From JBBQXK01 sp038209775 (GTDB lineage: Bacteria > Pseudomonadota > Alphaproteobacteria > Rhodobacterales > Rhodobacteraceae), in NCBI GenBank assembly GCA_038209775.1, contig JBBQXK010000030.1, forward strand, positions 1 through 43,109: DNA of 43,109 bases. The letters run 5' to 3'. Of the stretch, positions 24,806-32,941 are shown piece by piece. Each line of letters begins with the position of its first letter. The stretch's first letter is position 1. The position numbers and the translations under genes were made by a program. The notes below the pieces were generated by a model. The model did no database searches and had not been told where the DNA came from. It saw nothing but the letters and a program-made list of their open reading frames with translations.

Positions 24806-26755
24806 TTGTTCAACCGCATCCTGATCGCCAACCGGGGCGAGATTGCTTGCCGCGTCATCACCACTTGCCGCAGGCTGGGGGTGGGGACGGTGGCCGTCCA
24901 CTCAACCGCCGACGCCGGGGCGCTGCATGTCCGGATGGCTGACCGGGCCGTCGAAATCGGCTCCCCGGCGCCAGCCGACAGTTACCTGCGCGGCGACAGG
25001 ATCATCGCGGCGGCGCTTGCGACTGGCGCGCAAGCGATCCATCCCGGCTATGGCTTTTTGTCCGAGAACCCGGATTTCGTCGATCAGGTCACGCTGGCCG
25101 GACTGGTGTTCATCGGCCCGTCGGCGGCGGCGATCCGCGCCATGGGGCTGAAGGATGCGGCCAAGCGGCTGATGGCCGAGGCGGGCGTGCCGGTTGTGCC
25201 GGGCTACCACGGGGCCGATCAGGACCCGGGAAGGCTCGCGGCAGAGGCGGAAACCATCGGCTATCCCGTCCTTGTCAAGGCTGTCGCCGGCGGCGGCGGC
25301 AAGGGGATGCGGCGGGTGGACCGGGCGGAGGATTTCGCGGCCGCCCTCGCAAGCGCACAGGCCGAGGCGGCGGGCGCCTTTGGCAACGCCGCCGTGCTGG
25401 TCGAGAAGTACATCGACCATCCCCGGCATATCGAGATGCAGGTGTTCGGCGACGGCACCGACGCCATTCACCTTTATGAGCGCGACTGTTCGTTGCAACG
25501 CCGCCACCAGAAGGTCATCGAAGAGGCCCCGGCCTCCGGCATGACCCCCGAGGTGCGCCGCGCGATGGGGGATGCGGCGGTAAAGGCCGCGCGTGCCATC
25601 GGTTACAGCGGTGCGGGCACAGTCGAGTTCATCGCGGACGGCGCGGGCGGCCTGCACGCGGACGGGTTCTGGTTCATGGAGATGAACACGCGGTTGCAGG
25701 TGGAACACCCGGTAACCGAGGCTGTGACCGGTCTTGATCTGGTCGAATGGCAATTGCGCGTGGCGGCAGGCGAGCGGCTGCCGTTGCGGCAGGACCAGAT
25801 CACGCTGACCGGCCACGCCTTTGAGGCGCGGCTTTATGCCGAGGATGTGCCTGCGGGGTTCCTGCCAGCAACCGGCACCCTCGCGCATTTATCGTTTCCG
25901 CCCGGTGTCCGCGCTGATACCGGTGTTTGCCCGGGTGATACGATCAGCCCCTGGTACGACCCGATGATTGCCAAGATCGTGACACACGGCCCCACCCGCG
26001 CCATTGCCCTGCAGCGCCTTGCCCGGGCGCTGGACGCGACCGAGGTGGCGGGGTCGGTGACCAACCTCGCCTTTCTGGGTGCCCTGTCGCGGCATCCGGG
26101 GTTCATGCGGGGCGAGGTTGATACCGGCCTCATCGCGCGCGACCTCGGGGTTCTGGCCGCCCCGCCCGAAGCCGGGCCGGAAGTGGCGGTCGCTGCCATG
26201 ATGGCGGTGGCGGACACGCGGGGTGCGCTTGCCGGGTTCACCTTGTGGCAACCCTTGACCCGCACCGTCCCGCTGGACGGCCCGGCGGGCCGCATCGCGC
26301 CGACCGTGGCATTTGACGGGGCCGACCGGGCCACCGTCACGCTTGACGGCACGGCGCATGCTGTCCGGCGTGACGCGGAAGGCTGGCAGGTTGCGGGCCA
26401 CCCGGTGCGCCGCGTGGTCCAGATCGGGGATGCGGTGCACGTCTTTGCCACCGGCCCTGCCGCCGGGGCCTTTACCTTTCACCCCGTCGATCCCCTTGAC
26501 CGCGCGCCTGCCGCCGCCACTGCCGACCGCGTCGCCCGGTCACCCATGCCCGGCCTTGTGCGCGAGATTGCGGTGACGGCGGGGATGCCGGTTGCCAAGG
26601 GCGATCGGCTGGTGGTGATTGAGGCAATGAAGATGCAACACGTCCTGACCGCCGCCCGCGACGGCGTGGTGGCCGAAGTCCTGGTGACCGAAGGTGCGCA
26701 GGTCGAGGCGGGCGCGCCGTTGATCGCGCTGGAAGATGCCGGGCCGGACGGATGA
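24806..26755 (+). CDS. Methylcrotonyl-CoA carboxylase, alpha (biotin) subunit
   Basis: A 649-residue subunit with a biotin carboxylase and a carrier domain. The start is a TTG at 24806 with GGGAGGA 5 nt upstream, directly before FNRILIANRGEIACRV, the invariant N-terminus of the family; no ATG or GTG fits. ATP-grasp motifs include the glycine loop AGGGGKGMR, FMEMNTRLQVEHPVTE and the HPGYGFLSEN block. The C-terminal lipoyl/biotinyl domain has K609 in VIEAMKMQHV as the biotin attachment site. It pairs with the beta subunit upstream and is coupled to HMG-CoA lyase by an ATGA overlap. Confidence 0.93.
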   Translation: MFNRILIANRGEIACRVITTCRRLGVGTVAVHSTADAGALHVRMADRAVEIGSPAPADSYLRGDRIIAAALATGAQAIHPGYGFLSENPDFVDQVTLAGLVFIGPSAAAIRAMGLKDAAKRLMAEAGVPVVPGYHGADQDPGRLAAEAETIGYPVLVKAVAGGGGKGMRRVDRAEDFAAALASAQAEAAGAFGNAAVLVEKYIDHPRHIEMQVFGDGTDAIHLYERDCSLQRRHQKVIEEAPASGMTPEVRRAMGDAAVKAARAIGYSGAGTVEFIADGAGGLHADGFWFMEMNTRLQVEHPVTEAVTGLDLVEWQLRVAAGERLPLRQDQITLTGHAFEARLYAEDVPAGFLPATGTLAHLSFPPGVRADTGVCPGDTISPWYDPMIAKIVTHGPTRAIALQRLARALDATEVAGSVTNLAFLGALSRHPGFMRGEVDTGLIARDLGVLAAPPEAGPEVAVAAMMAVADTRGALAGFTLWQPLTRTVPLDGPAGRIAPTVAFDGADRATVTLDGTAHAVRRDAEGWQVAGHPVRRVVQIGDAVHVFATGPAAGAFTFHPVDPLDRAPAAATADRVARSPMPGLVREIAVTAGMPVAKGDRLVVIEAMKMQHVLTAARDGVVAEVLVTEGAQVEAGAPLIALEDAGPDG

Positions 26756-27633
26756 GCGTTGCCGTAAGGTCAGCAGGCCTGCGGGGCCATGTCGAGATTG
26801 TCGAGGTTGGCCCGCGCGACGGGCTGCAGAACGAGGCACGCCTGATCCCGACGCCCGACAAGATCGCGCTGATTGATCTGTTGTCGACCGCCGGCTTTGC
26901 CCGGATCGAAGCGGCCAGTTTCGTCAGCCCGAAGTGGGCGCCGCAGATGGCAGATGCCGCTGCGGTCATGGCGGGGATCACGCGCATGGCGGGGGTGCGC
27001 TACGCCGCCCTTGCCCCCAATCTGCAGGGGTATCTGGCGGCAAAGGCAGCGGGGGTGGACGAGGTGGCGATCTTTGTCGCGGCGTCCGAGGGGTTTTCCC
27101 GGGCGAACCTGAACATCGGCATCGACGGCAGCCTTGACCGCTTGCGCCCGGTCGCGGAAGCAGCGCGCGCCGACGGCATGGTGCCGCGCGGCTATGTCTC
27201 TTGTGTTACCGACTGCCCGTTCGACGGCGCGACCCCGCCCGCAAATGTGGCCCGTGTGGTCGGTCATCTGCGCGACATGGGCTGTGCCGAGGTGTCGTTG
27301 GCCGACACCATCGGGCGGGGGCGGCCCGAGGCGGTGGATGCGATGCTGCGCGCGGTGCTGGACGTCATGCCGGCCCATGCGCTTGCCGGTCACTTCCACG
27401 ACACCGGCGGCAGGGCGCTGGATAACATCGCGGTGGCGCTGGACCACGGGTTGCGGGTGTTCGATGCGTCGGTCGGGGGGTTGGGCGGTTGTCCCTATGC
27501 GCCAGGGGCTGCGGGGAATGTCGCGACCGAGGCGGTGGCAGCGTGGTTGGCAGGGCAGGGCTGGGAGACGGGGTTGGATGCCGATGTGCTGGCGCAGGCG
27601 GCAGCGATGGCGCGCGGGCTGCGGAGCGGGTAA
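26752..27633 (+). CDS. Hydroxymethylglutaryl-CoA lyase
   Basis: A 293-residue TIM-barrel enzyme that splits HMG-CoA into acetyl-CoA and acetoacetate, the last step of leucine degradation. Catalytic elements are visible: GPRDGLQ (R22, D23), the metal-binding HFHDTGG and the active-site cysteine loop GGLGGCPYAPGAAGN. The start overlaps the carboxylase alpha-subunit stop (ATGA at 26752). Two AT-rich hairpins follow its stop codon, ahead of the hydratase gene. Called liuE/mvaB elsewhere. Confidence 0.94.
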   Translation: MSVAVRSAGLRGHVEIVEVGPRDGLQNEARLIPTPDKIALIDLLSTAGFARIEAASFVSPKWAPQMADAAAVMAGITRMAGVRYAALAPNLQGYLAAKAAGVDEVAIFVAASEGFSRANLNIGIDGSLDRLRPVAEAARADGMVPRGYVSCVTDCPFDGATPPANVARVVGHLRDMGCAEVSLADTIGRGRPEAVDAMLRAVLDVMPAHALAGHFHDTGGRALDNIAVALDHGLRVFDASVGGLGGCPYAPGAAGNVATEAVAAWLAGQGWETGLDADVLAQAAAMARGLRSG

Positions 27634-27635
27634 GA

Positions 27636-27660
27636 CAAAATTCTTGAAGAAAGAATTTTG
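27636..27660. repeat. AT-rich hairpin 1
   Basis: A perfect 10-bp inverted repeat, CAAAATTCTT (27636-27645) and AAGAATTTTG (27651-27660), has a 5-nt loop and begins 3 nt after the HMG-CoA lyase stop. It is almost pure A/T in a very GC-rich region. It pairs with an adjacent, similar hairpin and may be a dispersed repeat, an RNA-processing signal or a leaky terminator. Confidence 0.8.
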
Positions 27661-27662
27661 GC

Positions 27663-27689
27663 CAAATTCCTTGATAGAGAAGGAATTTG
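27663..27689. repeat. AT-rich hairpin 2
   Basis: A second perfect 10-bp inverted repeat, CAAATTCCTT (27663-27672) and AAGGAATTTG (27680-27689), has a 7-nt loop. It starts 2 bp after hairpin 1. The arms are near copies of those of hairpin 1, so the two may have arisen from one palindrome and could also pair with one another. Confidence 0.8.
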
Positions 27690-27716
27690 TGTCGCATCGG
27701 GTGAGAGGGGGCGTGC

Positions 27717-28511
27717 ATGACCGGGACGGTTGCCGTGACAATCGACGCGCGCGGCATCGCGCGGCTGGTGCTGAACCGGCCCGACAAGCACAACGCGATG
27801 GACGCCGCGATGATGGACGCCCTCACCGCCGCTGCCGCAGGGCTTGGGGCCGATCCGGCGGTGCGGGTGGTGATCCTTGCGGCGGAAGGGCCCACCTTTT
27901 GTGCCGGGGCCGATCTGGGCTGGATGCGCGCGCAGGTCGGGGCCGACGCCGCCACCCGCGCGCAAGAGGCGCGCAGGCTGGCGGGGATGCTGGGCGCGCT
28001 GAATGCCTTGCCTAAACCGCTTATCGGCCAGGTGCAGGGCAATGCCTTTGGCGGCGGCATCGGCCTCATGTCGGTCTGCGATGCAGTGATCGTGGCCGAT
28101 CATGCCACCTTCGGGCTGACCGAGACGAAGCTGGGCCTGATCCCTGCCACCATCGGCCCCTATGTGCTGGCCCGGATGGGCGAGGCGCGGGCGCGGCAGG
28201 TGTTCATGTCATCACGCAGCTTTGATACAAGCGCCGCTCTGCGGCTGGGCCTTGCCGCGCGTGCGGTGCCTGCAGCCGACCTTGCCGCCGCTACCGAGGC
28301 CGAGGCGCTGCCGTACCTGGCCTGCGCCCCCGGTGCCGTGGCCGAGGCCAAGGCGCTGATTGCAGCGCTTGCCCGCCCGGTGACGCCCGAGATGGTCGAG
28401 ACCAGCATTGCCGCCCTCATCACCCGCTGGCAGCACCCTGAGGCTGCAGAGGGAATCGCGGCGTTTATGGAACGGCGCAAACCGGATTGGGTGACCGGCG
28501 GGCCGGGCTGA
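27717..28511 (+). CDS. Enoyl-CoA hydratase family, probable methylglutaconyl-CoA hydratase
   Basis: A 264-residue crotonase-fold enzyme. The oxyanion-hole segments are GPTFCAGADLGWM and QGNAFGGGIGLMSVCD, and the catalytic glutamate region is FGLTETKLGLIPATIGPYV. Family members hydrate or dehydrate enoyl-CoA; its place directly after the carboxylase and HMG-CoA lyase genes points to 3-methylglutaconyl-CoA hydratase (liuC-like), the one step otherwise missing. The start is the ATG at 27717, after GAGAGGGGG. It is the last gene of the leucine cluster, before the nuo promoter. Confidence 0.87.
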   Translation: MTGTVAVTIDARGIARLVLNRPDKHNAMDAAMMDALTAAAAGLGADPAVRVVILAAEGPTFCAGADLGWMRAQVGADAATRAQEARRLAGMLGALNALPKPLIGQVQGNAFGGGIGLMSVCDAVIVADHATFGLTETKLGLIPATIGPYVLARMGEARARQVFMSSRSFDTSAALRLGLAARAVPAADLAAATEAEALPYLACAPGAVAEAKALIAALARPVTPEMVETSIAALITRWQHPEAAEGIAAFMERRKPDWVTGGPG

Positions 28512-28630
28512 GGCAGGGTGCGCACTGCGCCGCGGCATTAGCGCTATCAGGGCGCGGCACAGGGGCGCGTTCCGCCGCCACGACCAACCAATTGCGCGCC
28601 CCTTGCGGCAGTGCAGCGCACCGCCCTTGG

Positions 28631-28659
28631 TTGACCCCGCGCAGGGGGCGGAGTAGATG
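28631..28659 (+). promoter_or_regulatory. nuo operon promoter
   Basis: TTGACC (28631-28636) and TAGATG (28654-28659) are exactly 17 bp apart, about 70 bp upstream of the nuoA start, in the 219-bp gap after the hydratase gene. No other good candidate lies between. The transcript should start near 28666. Confidence 0.65.
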
Positions 28660-28730
28660 TCAGGGGCAAGGGTCGCAGCGGTCCGGCACGGATCGCATGC
28701 CCCAAGGGTCGCCAGATGAAGGAGTATCTC

Positions 28731-29096
28731 GTGGACGCACTTCTCCGGGAATACCTGCCGATCCTCATCTTCCTTGCAATTGCTGTCGGGCTTGGGCTGG
28801 TGCTTTTGCTGTCGGCGGCGGTTCTTGCTGTGCGCAATCCCGACCCCGAAAAGGTTTCCGCCTATGAATGCGGCTTTAACGCGTTCGACGATGCACGGAT
28901 GAAGTTCGACGTGCGGTTCTACCTCGTGTCGATCCTGTTCATCATCTTTGATCTTGAGGTGGCGTTCCTGTTCCCCTGGGCTGTGGCCTTTGGCGAGATC
29001 AGCATGACGGCGTTCTGGTCGATGATGGTGTTCCTGGCAGTGCTGACCATCGGCTTTGCCTATGAATGGAAGAAGGGGGCCCTGGAATGGGAGTGA
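28731..29096 (+). CDS. nuoA: NADH-quinone oxidoreductase subunit A
   Basis: Membrane subunit of complex I, about 121 residues with three transmembrane helices. AVRNPDPEKVSAYECGFNAF and DVRFYLVSILFIIFDLEVAF are the invariant loop and second helix. I choose the GTG at 28731, because AAGGAG at 28719-28724 stands 6 nt before it; an ATG at 28716 would place that ribosome-binding site inside the coding region. The stop overlaps the nuoB start region. Confidence 0.95.
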   Translation: MDALLREYLPILIFLAIAVGLGLVLLLSAAVLAVRNPDPEKVSAYECGFNAFDDARMKFDVRFYLVSILFIIFDLEVAFLFPWAVAFGEISMTAFWSMMVFLAVLTIGFAYEWKKGALEWE

Positions 29097-29620
29097 TGAC
29101 GGGTGCCAATACGGCGGGCGCGGATCACGACACGACCGTGCAGGCGCTGAACCGTGACCTTCAGGACAAGGGGTTCCTTTTGACCTCGACCGAAGACATC
29201 ATCAACTGGGCGCGGATCGGTTCGCTGCACTGGATGACCTTCGGCCTTGCCTGCTGTGCGGTCGAGATGATGCACACCTCGATGCCGCGCTATGACCTCG
29301 AACGCTTTGGCACCGCCCCCCGCGCATCCCCGCGCCAGTCTGACCTGATGATTGTGGCGGGTACGCTAACCAACAAGATGGCCCCGGCGCTGCGAAAGGT
29401 TTATGACCAGATGCCCGAACCGCGCTATGTGATCTCGATGGGGTCCTGCGCCAATGGCGGGGGGTATTACCACTATTCCTACAGCGTCGTGCGCGGCTGT
29501 GACCGGATCGTGCCCGTGGACATCTATGTGCCCGGCTGCCCGCCGACGGCGGAGGCACTGCTGTACGGCATCCTGCAATTGCAGCGGAAAATCCGCCGTA
29601 CCGGCACGCTGGTGCGATAG
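29087..29620 (+). CDS. nuoB: NADH-quinone oxidoreductase subunit B
   Basis: A 177-residue peripheral subunit that holds the terminal cluster N2, next to the quinone site. The four ligands are visible: adjacent C56 and C57 in GLACCAVEM, C121 in GSCANGGG and C151 in PGCPPTAEAL. The ATG at 29087 overlaps nuoA by 10 nt; an ATG at 29096 overlapping the nuoA stop (TGATG) is an equally good start. Sequence is strongly conserved throughout. Confidence 0.96.
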   Translation: MGVMTGANTAGADHDTTVQALNRDLQDKGFLLTSTEDIINWARIGSLHWMTFGLACCAVEMMHTSMPRYDLERFGTAPRASPRQSDLMIVAGTLTNKMAPALRKVYDQMPEPRYVISMGSCANGGGYYHYSYSVVRGCDRIVPVDIYVPGCPPTAEALLYGILQLQRKIRRTGTLVR

Positions 29621-29628
29621 GAGAGGCG

Positions 29629-30237
29629 ATGATGACCCAGGCTTTGGCAGAACTTGCCGCCCATCTGGAACTGCGGCGCGGCGATGCGGTGGTGCGGGCC
29701 GCCGTGACGCATGGCGAGTTGACGGTCGAGGTGCAGCTTGCGCACCTTTTGTCGTTCGCCGAGTTTCTGAAAACCGATGCGGCCTGCCGGTTCACCTCGC
29801 TGGTAGATATCACCGCCATTGACCGCCCCGACGCCGCTGACCGGTTCGAGATGGTCTATCATTTCCTGTCGATGTACCGGAACCACCGCATCCGCGTGAA
29901 GGTCATGGTGGACGAGGCCACCATGGTGCCGTCACTGATCCCCGTCTATCCGGCCGCAAACTGGTTCGAGCGTGAGGTGTTCGACATGTTCGGCATCCTG
30001 TTCAGTGGCCACCCAGACCTGCGCCGTATCCTTACCGACTACGGCTTTCGCGGGCATCCGTTGCGCAAGGATTTCCCGACCACGGGCTATACCGAAGTGC
30101 GCTATGACGAGGCACTGAAGCGGGTGGTGTACGAGCCGGTGAAGCTGGTGCAGGAGTACCGGCAGTTCGATTTCATGTCGCCCTGGGAGGGTGCGCAGTA
30201 CGTCCTTCCGGGCGATCAGAAGGCAGAGGCAAAGTGA
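29629..30237 (+). CDS. nuoC: NADH-quinone oxidoreductase subunit C
   Basis: A 202-residue peripheral subunit (30-kDa type), separate from NuoD as in alphaproteobacteria and mitochondria rather than fused as in E. coli. The signature is in WFEREVFDMFGILFSGHPDLRR and YGFRGHPLRKDFP (first block read as two parts, WFEREVFDMFGI and LFSGHPDLRR). GGAGAGGCG precedes two tandem ATGs at 29629 and 29632. Its stop overlaps the next small gene. Confidence 0.95.
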   Translation: MMTQALAELAAHLELRRGDAVVRAAVTHGELTVEVQLAHLLSFAEFLKTDAACRFTSLVDITAIDRPDAADRFEMVYHFLSMYRNHRIRVKVMVDEATMVPSLIPVYPAANWFEREVFDMFGILFSGHPDLRRILTDYGFRGHPLRKDFPTTGYTEVRYDEALKRVVYEPVKLVQEYRQFDFMSPWEGAQYVLPGDQKAEAK

Positions 30238-30578
30238 TGGACGGGGCAGTGGCCTTCATGATCTTGCTGGTCGCGGTAATCCTGTCCGTTCCTGCCATGA
30301 TCATCGGTGCCCTTTGGCCTCGGACGGGCACCTATTCAGTGGTTGCAGCAGTTTACGCTTTGCCAGCGCTGGTTTTGCTTCCGTACATGGTAACGATTGA
30401 CGGCGTCCTGAATGGCACAGTGGGCAAGCAGCCCGGTGGGATCGGAGCAGGAATCGGTGTTATCGGGGCCTTCGGGCTTGGTGTCCTGGGGTTCTTTGCG
30501 TCGCGATATGGTGGTCGTTTTCGGCAGCAATTCACTGCGCTGTCCGATGACGCAACAGCCGCCGCAAAGGAGAAGTGA
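30237..30578 (+). CDS. Small membrane protein inserted between nuoC and nuoD (first)
   Basis: A 113-residue hydrophobic protein, start overlapping the nuoC stop as TGATG. Three helices are visible: MILLVAVILSVPAMIIGALW, VVAAVYALPALVLLPYMV and GIGVIGAFGLGVLGFFAS. The tail RFRQQFTALSDDATAAAKEK is soluble. Base composition is more AT-rich than in nuoC. I recognise no family. Its stop is followed at once by a second small membrane gene, and nuoC and nuoD are usually adjacent, so the pair looks like an insertion that kept operon continuity. Confidence 0.7.
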   Translation: MDGAVAFMILLVAVILSVPAMIIGALWPRTGTYSVVAAVYALPALVLLPYMVTIDGVLNGTVGKQPGGIGAGIGVIGAFGLGVLGFFASRYGGRFRQQFTALSDDATAAAKEK

Positions 30579-30580
30579 AA

Positions 30581-30859
30581 ATGTTGCTTGGCTTTATGAT
30601 TGGGATGGGGATGAACACCGCTGCGCATTGGCTGACCTGGCTGGTCGCCCTGCCCGGAGCGGTTCTGGGCGCGCGCTATCTTTGGTCACCCATCGTCATC
30701 GGATGCTGCGCGGCGATTGGGTTTCAGTTTCTGGAGGACATCCCGATGGGTCGGGGTGGCGAGCCAATCGTCCTGTTGGTCCGGTTCCTGCCCGCGTTTC
30801 TTGTTTCAGGGGCAATCATTCTGGCGGCCAGGCTGGCGGCGAAGAGGATCAAGGCATGA
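30581..30859 (+). CDS. Small membrane protein inserted between nuoC and nuoD (second)
   Basis: A 92-residue protein with about three hydrophobic stretches (HWLTWLVALPGAVLGARYLW, IVIGCCAAIGFQFL and FLPAFLVSGAIILAARLA) and a basic C-terminus. AAGGAG lies 8 nt before the ATG at 30581, supporting real translation. The stop overlaps the nuoD start (ATGA). Unknown function; could work with the preceding membrane protein. Confidence 0.7.
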   Translation: MLLGFMIGMGMNTAAHWLTWLVALPGAVLGARYLWSPIVIGCCAAIGFQFLEDIPMGRGGEPIVLLVRFLPAFLVSGAIILAARLAAKRIKA

Positions 30860-32094
30860 TGGACGGCGATATCCGGCGGAACACCTACGACGACGGCAGC
30901 CGCGATCTGGAAACGGGTGAGCAGCGCATCCGCAATTTCAACATAAACTTCGGCCCGCAACACCCTGCGGCACATGGTGTTCTGCGTCTGGTGTTGGAGC
31001 TTGACGGCGAGATTGTGGAACGCTGCGACCCGCATATCGGCCTGTTGCACCGCGGCACTGAAAAGCTGATGGAAAGCCGCACTTACCTGCAGAACCTGCC
31101 CTATTTCGACCGGCTGGATTATGTGGCCCCGATGAACCAGGAACATGCCTGGTGTCTGGCGATCGAGCGGCTGACCGGCACCATCGTGCCGCGCCGGGCG
31201 CAACTGATCCGGGTGTTGTTCTGCGAAATCGGGCGGGTGCTGAACCATCTGCTGAACGTGACCACCCAAGCCATGGACGTGGGCGCACTGACGCCGCCCT
31301 TGTGGGGCTTTGAGCAACGCGAAAAGCTGATGGTGTTCTATGAACGCGCCAGCGGCGCACGCCTGCACGCGTGCTATTTCCGCCCCGGCGGGGTGCATGT
31401 GGACCTGCCGGACCAGTTGGTTGAGGATATCGACCAATGGGCGGTCGAGTTCCCCCGCGTGGTCGACGACATCGACACCCTTCTGACCGAGAACCGCATC
31501 TTCAAGCAGCGCAATGCCGATATCGGGATCATTACCGAGCAGGACATTCTGGATTGGGGATTTTCGGGGGTGATGGTGCGGGGGTCGGGCCTTGCCTGGG
31601 ACTTGCGCCGCGCGCAACCCTATGAATGCTATGACGAGTTCGACTTCAAGATCCCCGTCGGCAAGAACGGCGACTGCTATGACCGCTATTTGTGCCGGAT
31701 GGCCGAGATGCGGGAATCGACCAGCATCATCCGGCAGGCCTGTGCGAAACTGCGCGTTGAAAAGGGCGATGTTCTGGCGCGTGGCAAGATCACGCCCCCC
31801 AAACGCGGCGAGATGAAGACGTCGATGGAGGCGCTGATCCATCACTTCAAGCTTTACACCGAAGGGTTCCATGTGCCCGCTGGCGAGATCTATGCCTGCG
31901 TCGAGGCGCCAAAGGGCGAGTTCGGGGTGTATATGGTGGCCGACGGCACCAACAAACCCTACCGCGCCAAGATCCGCGCGCCGGGGTTCCTGCACCTGCA
32001 GGCGATTGATTTCATGTGCAAAGGGCATCAGCTGGCCGATGTCAGCGCGATCATCGGCACGATGGATGTGGTGTTCGGGGAGATCGACCGATGA
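30856..32094 (+). CDS. nuoD: NADH-quinone oxidoreductase subunit D
   Basis: A 412-residue 49-kDa-type subunit that forms the quinone-binding cavity with NuoB. FNINFGPQHPAAHGVLRLVL, HIGLLHRGTEKLME and the C-terminal DVSAIIGTMDVVFGEIDR are invariant features. The start is the ATG at 30856, overlapping the upstream small gene by 4 nt. A longer open frame upstream, through the small membrane genes, is not coding in this frame. The stop overlaps the AT-rich gene at 32091. Confidence 0.96.
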   Translation: MMDGDIRRNTYDDGSRDLETGEQRIRNFNINFGPQHPAAHGVLRLVLELDGEIVERCDPHIGLLHRGTEKLMESRTYLQNLPYFDRLDYVAPMNQEHAWCLAIERLTGTIVPRRAQLIRVLFCEIGRVLNHLLNVTTQAMDVGALTPPLWGFEQREKLMVFYERASGARLHACYFRPGGVHVDLPDQLVEDIDQWAVEFPRVVDDIDTLLTENRIFKQRNADIGIITEQDILDWGFSGVMVRGSGLAWDLRRAQPYECYDEFDFKIPVGKNGDCYDRYLCRMAEMRESTSIIRQACAKLRVEKGDVLARGKITPPKRGEMKTSMEALIHHFKLYTEGFHVPAGEIYACVEAPKGEFGVYMVADGTNKPYRAKIRAPGFLHLQAIDFMCKGHQLADVSAIIGTMDVVFGEIDR

Positions 32095-32747
32095 CGAACT
32101 GGGACCGCATTGCGAATTTTGGCAAAGTGCTTGCGGTCCTTACGGGCCTGATTGGTGTTTGGACGTTCATATACAAGACTTTCGATGACCGTTCCCGTGC
32201 GCAAGAGCGTGTGAAGCTTGCCGCTTCCGTGGAGGCAAGAGAGTGGGGCAAGGTAACAGTCGTTGATTTGCTGTTAACGCAAGGCTCAAAGGATTTCCCA
32301 GCTCTGGTTCAAGCATTTCAGCAGCGCGGTCAAGGTGTTCAGGATGCCAACGGGGAAATTTCCGAACTGGATTTAAAGCGAGTAATCCTTGAGCTGGCAT
32401 CGTCAGGTGTAGTTTACGTTGACCGAAATGGGAAATTTGACTTGAACCGCAGGGTTTCTGACGAGATTATGGACAAATCTTTCAGCGTTCAATCTCAGCT
32501 TTTACTACGACAGAATGTAAGGGAAGCCGCTTTTAGCATGCTGACAATCCCGGGGCCTCTGTACTCGCTTGAGTCACTGGCCAGCAAGATTTCAGACGCA
32601 TTAAGGGTGGATCGAGCTTCAGTAGAGGACGTTCTGAAAGGCGATCTGAACGTGGAGATGTTGAGAAAGACACCAGAGGGGTTCATTTTTGTCCCGTCAA
32701 GGTTCGGTGCCCCGCCTGTCGCTCTACCTGCTCAAGTGGGGCCTTAG
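32091..32747 (+). CDS. AT-rich gene for a membrane-anchored protein, unknown function
   Basis: A 218-residue protein whose ATG overlaps the nuoD stop by 4 nt. One transmembrane helix (about 13-30, VLAVLTGLIGVWTFIY) is followed by a charged coiled segment and two regions that look like winged-helix folds: about 55-120 (DLKRVILELASSGVVYVDRN then GKFDLN) and 145-205 (SLESLASKISDALRVDRAS then EGFIFVPS). The fold reading is inference. Codon use differs sharply from the flanking nuo genes: TTA, CTA, ATA, AGA and AGG occur repeatedly, and A/T runs are common. This points to recent acquisition. No known family is recognised. Confidence 0.75.
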   Translation: MTNWDRIANFGKVLAVLTGLIGVWTFIYKTFDDRSRAQERVKLAASVEAREWGKVTVVDLLLTQGSKDFPALVQAFQQRGQGVQDANGEISELDLKRVILELASSGVVYVDRNGKFDLNRRVSDEIMDKSFSVQSQLLLRQNVREAAFSMLTIPGPLYSLESLASKISDALRVDRASVEDVLKGDLNVEMLRKTPEGFIFVPSRFGAPPVALPAQVGP

Positions 32748-32941
32748 TTTTGCAGAACCCTTCATGCCATAGTCAAAACGTCGCTGAATACATAGGCAAA
32801 GCCAATTCGTCTGGTTCTGGGGCGCGTAATTCTTTGGTCTGTCCAACCGGAGATCATGGGGTGCACTTACAGCAGGCTTTGGTCGGTGGCTACAAGAGTC
32901 GAAATTGGCACGATGTCCATGCTCTTCGGCGGAACTGGCCA
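32748..32941. other. AT-richer intergenic tract in the nuo operon
   Basis: About 195 bases continue the AT-rich composition of the preceding gene, then grade into GC-rich sequence near 32930. It is the longest non-coding gap in the nuo cluster. I see no inverted repeat, transposase remnant or promoter of good quality. It may be the trailing part of the segment that brought the 32091 gene. Confidence 0.5.

Noticed and set aside
24225..24824. A plus-strand frame bridging mccB and mccA
   Set aside because: Its translation is low-complexity (Gly/Arg/His) and it is antisense to the more convincing GNAT-like gene.
30412..30855. An N-terminal extension of NuoD by 148 codons
   Set aside because: The extension runs through two small membrane-protein genes in another frame, and NuoD with the start at 30856 already has the family length.
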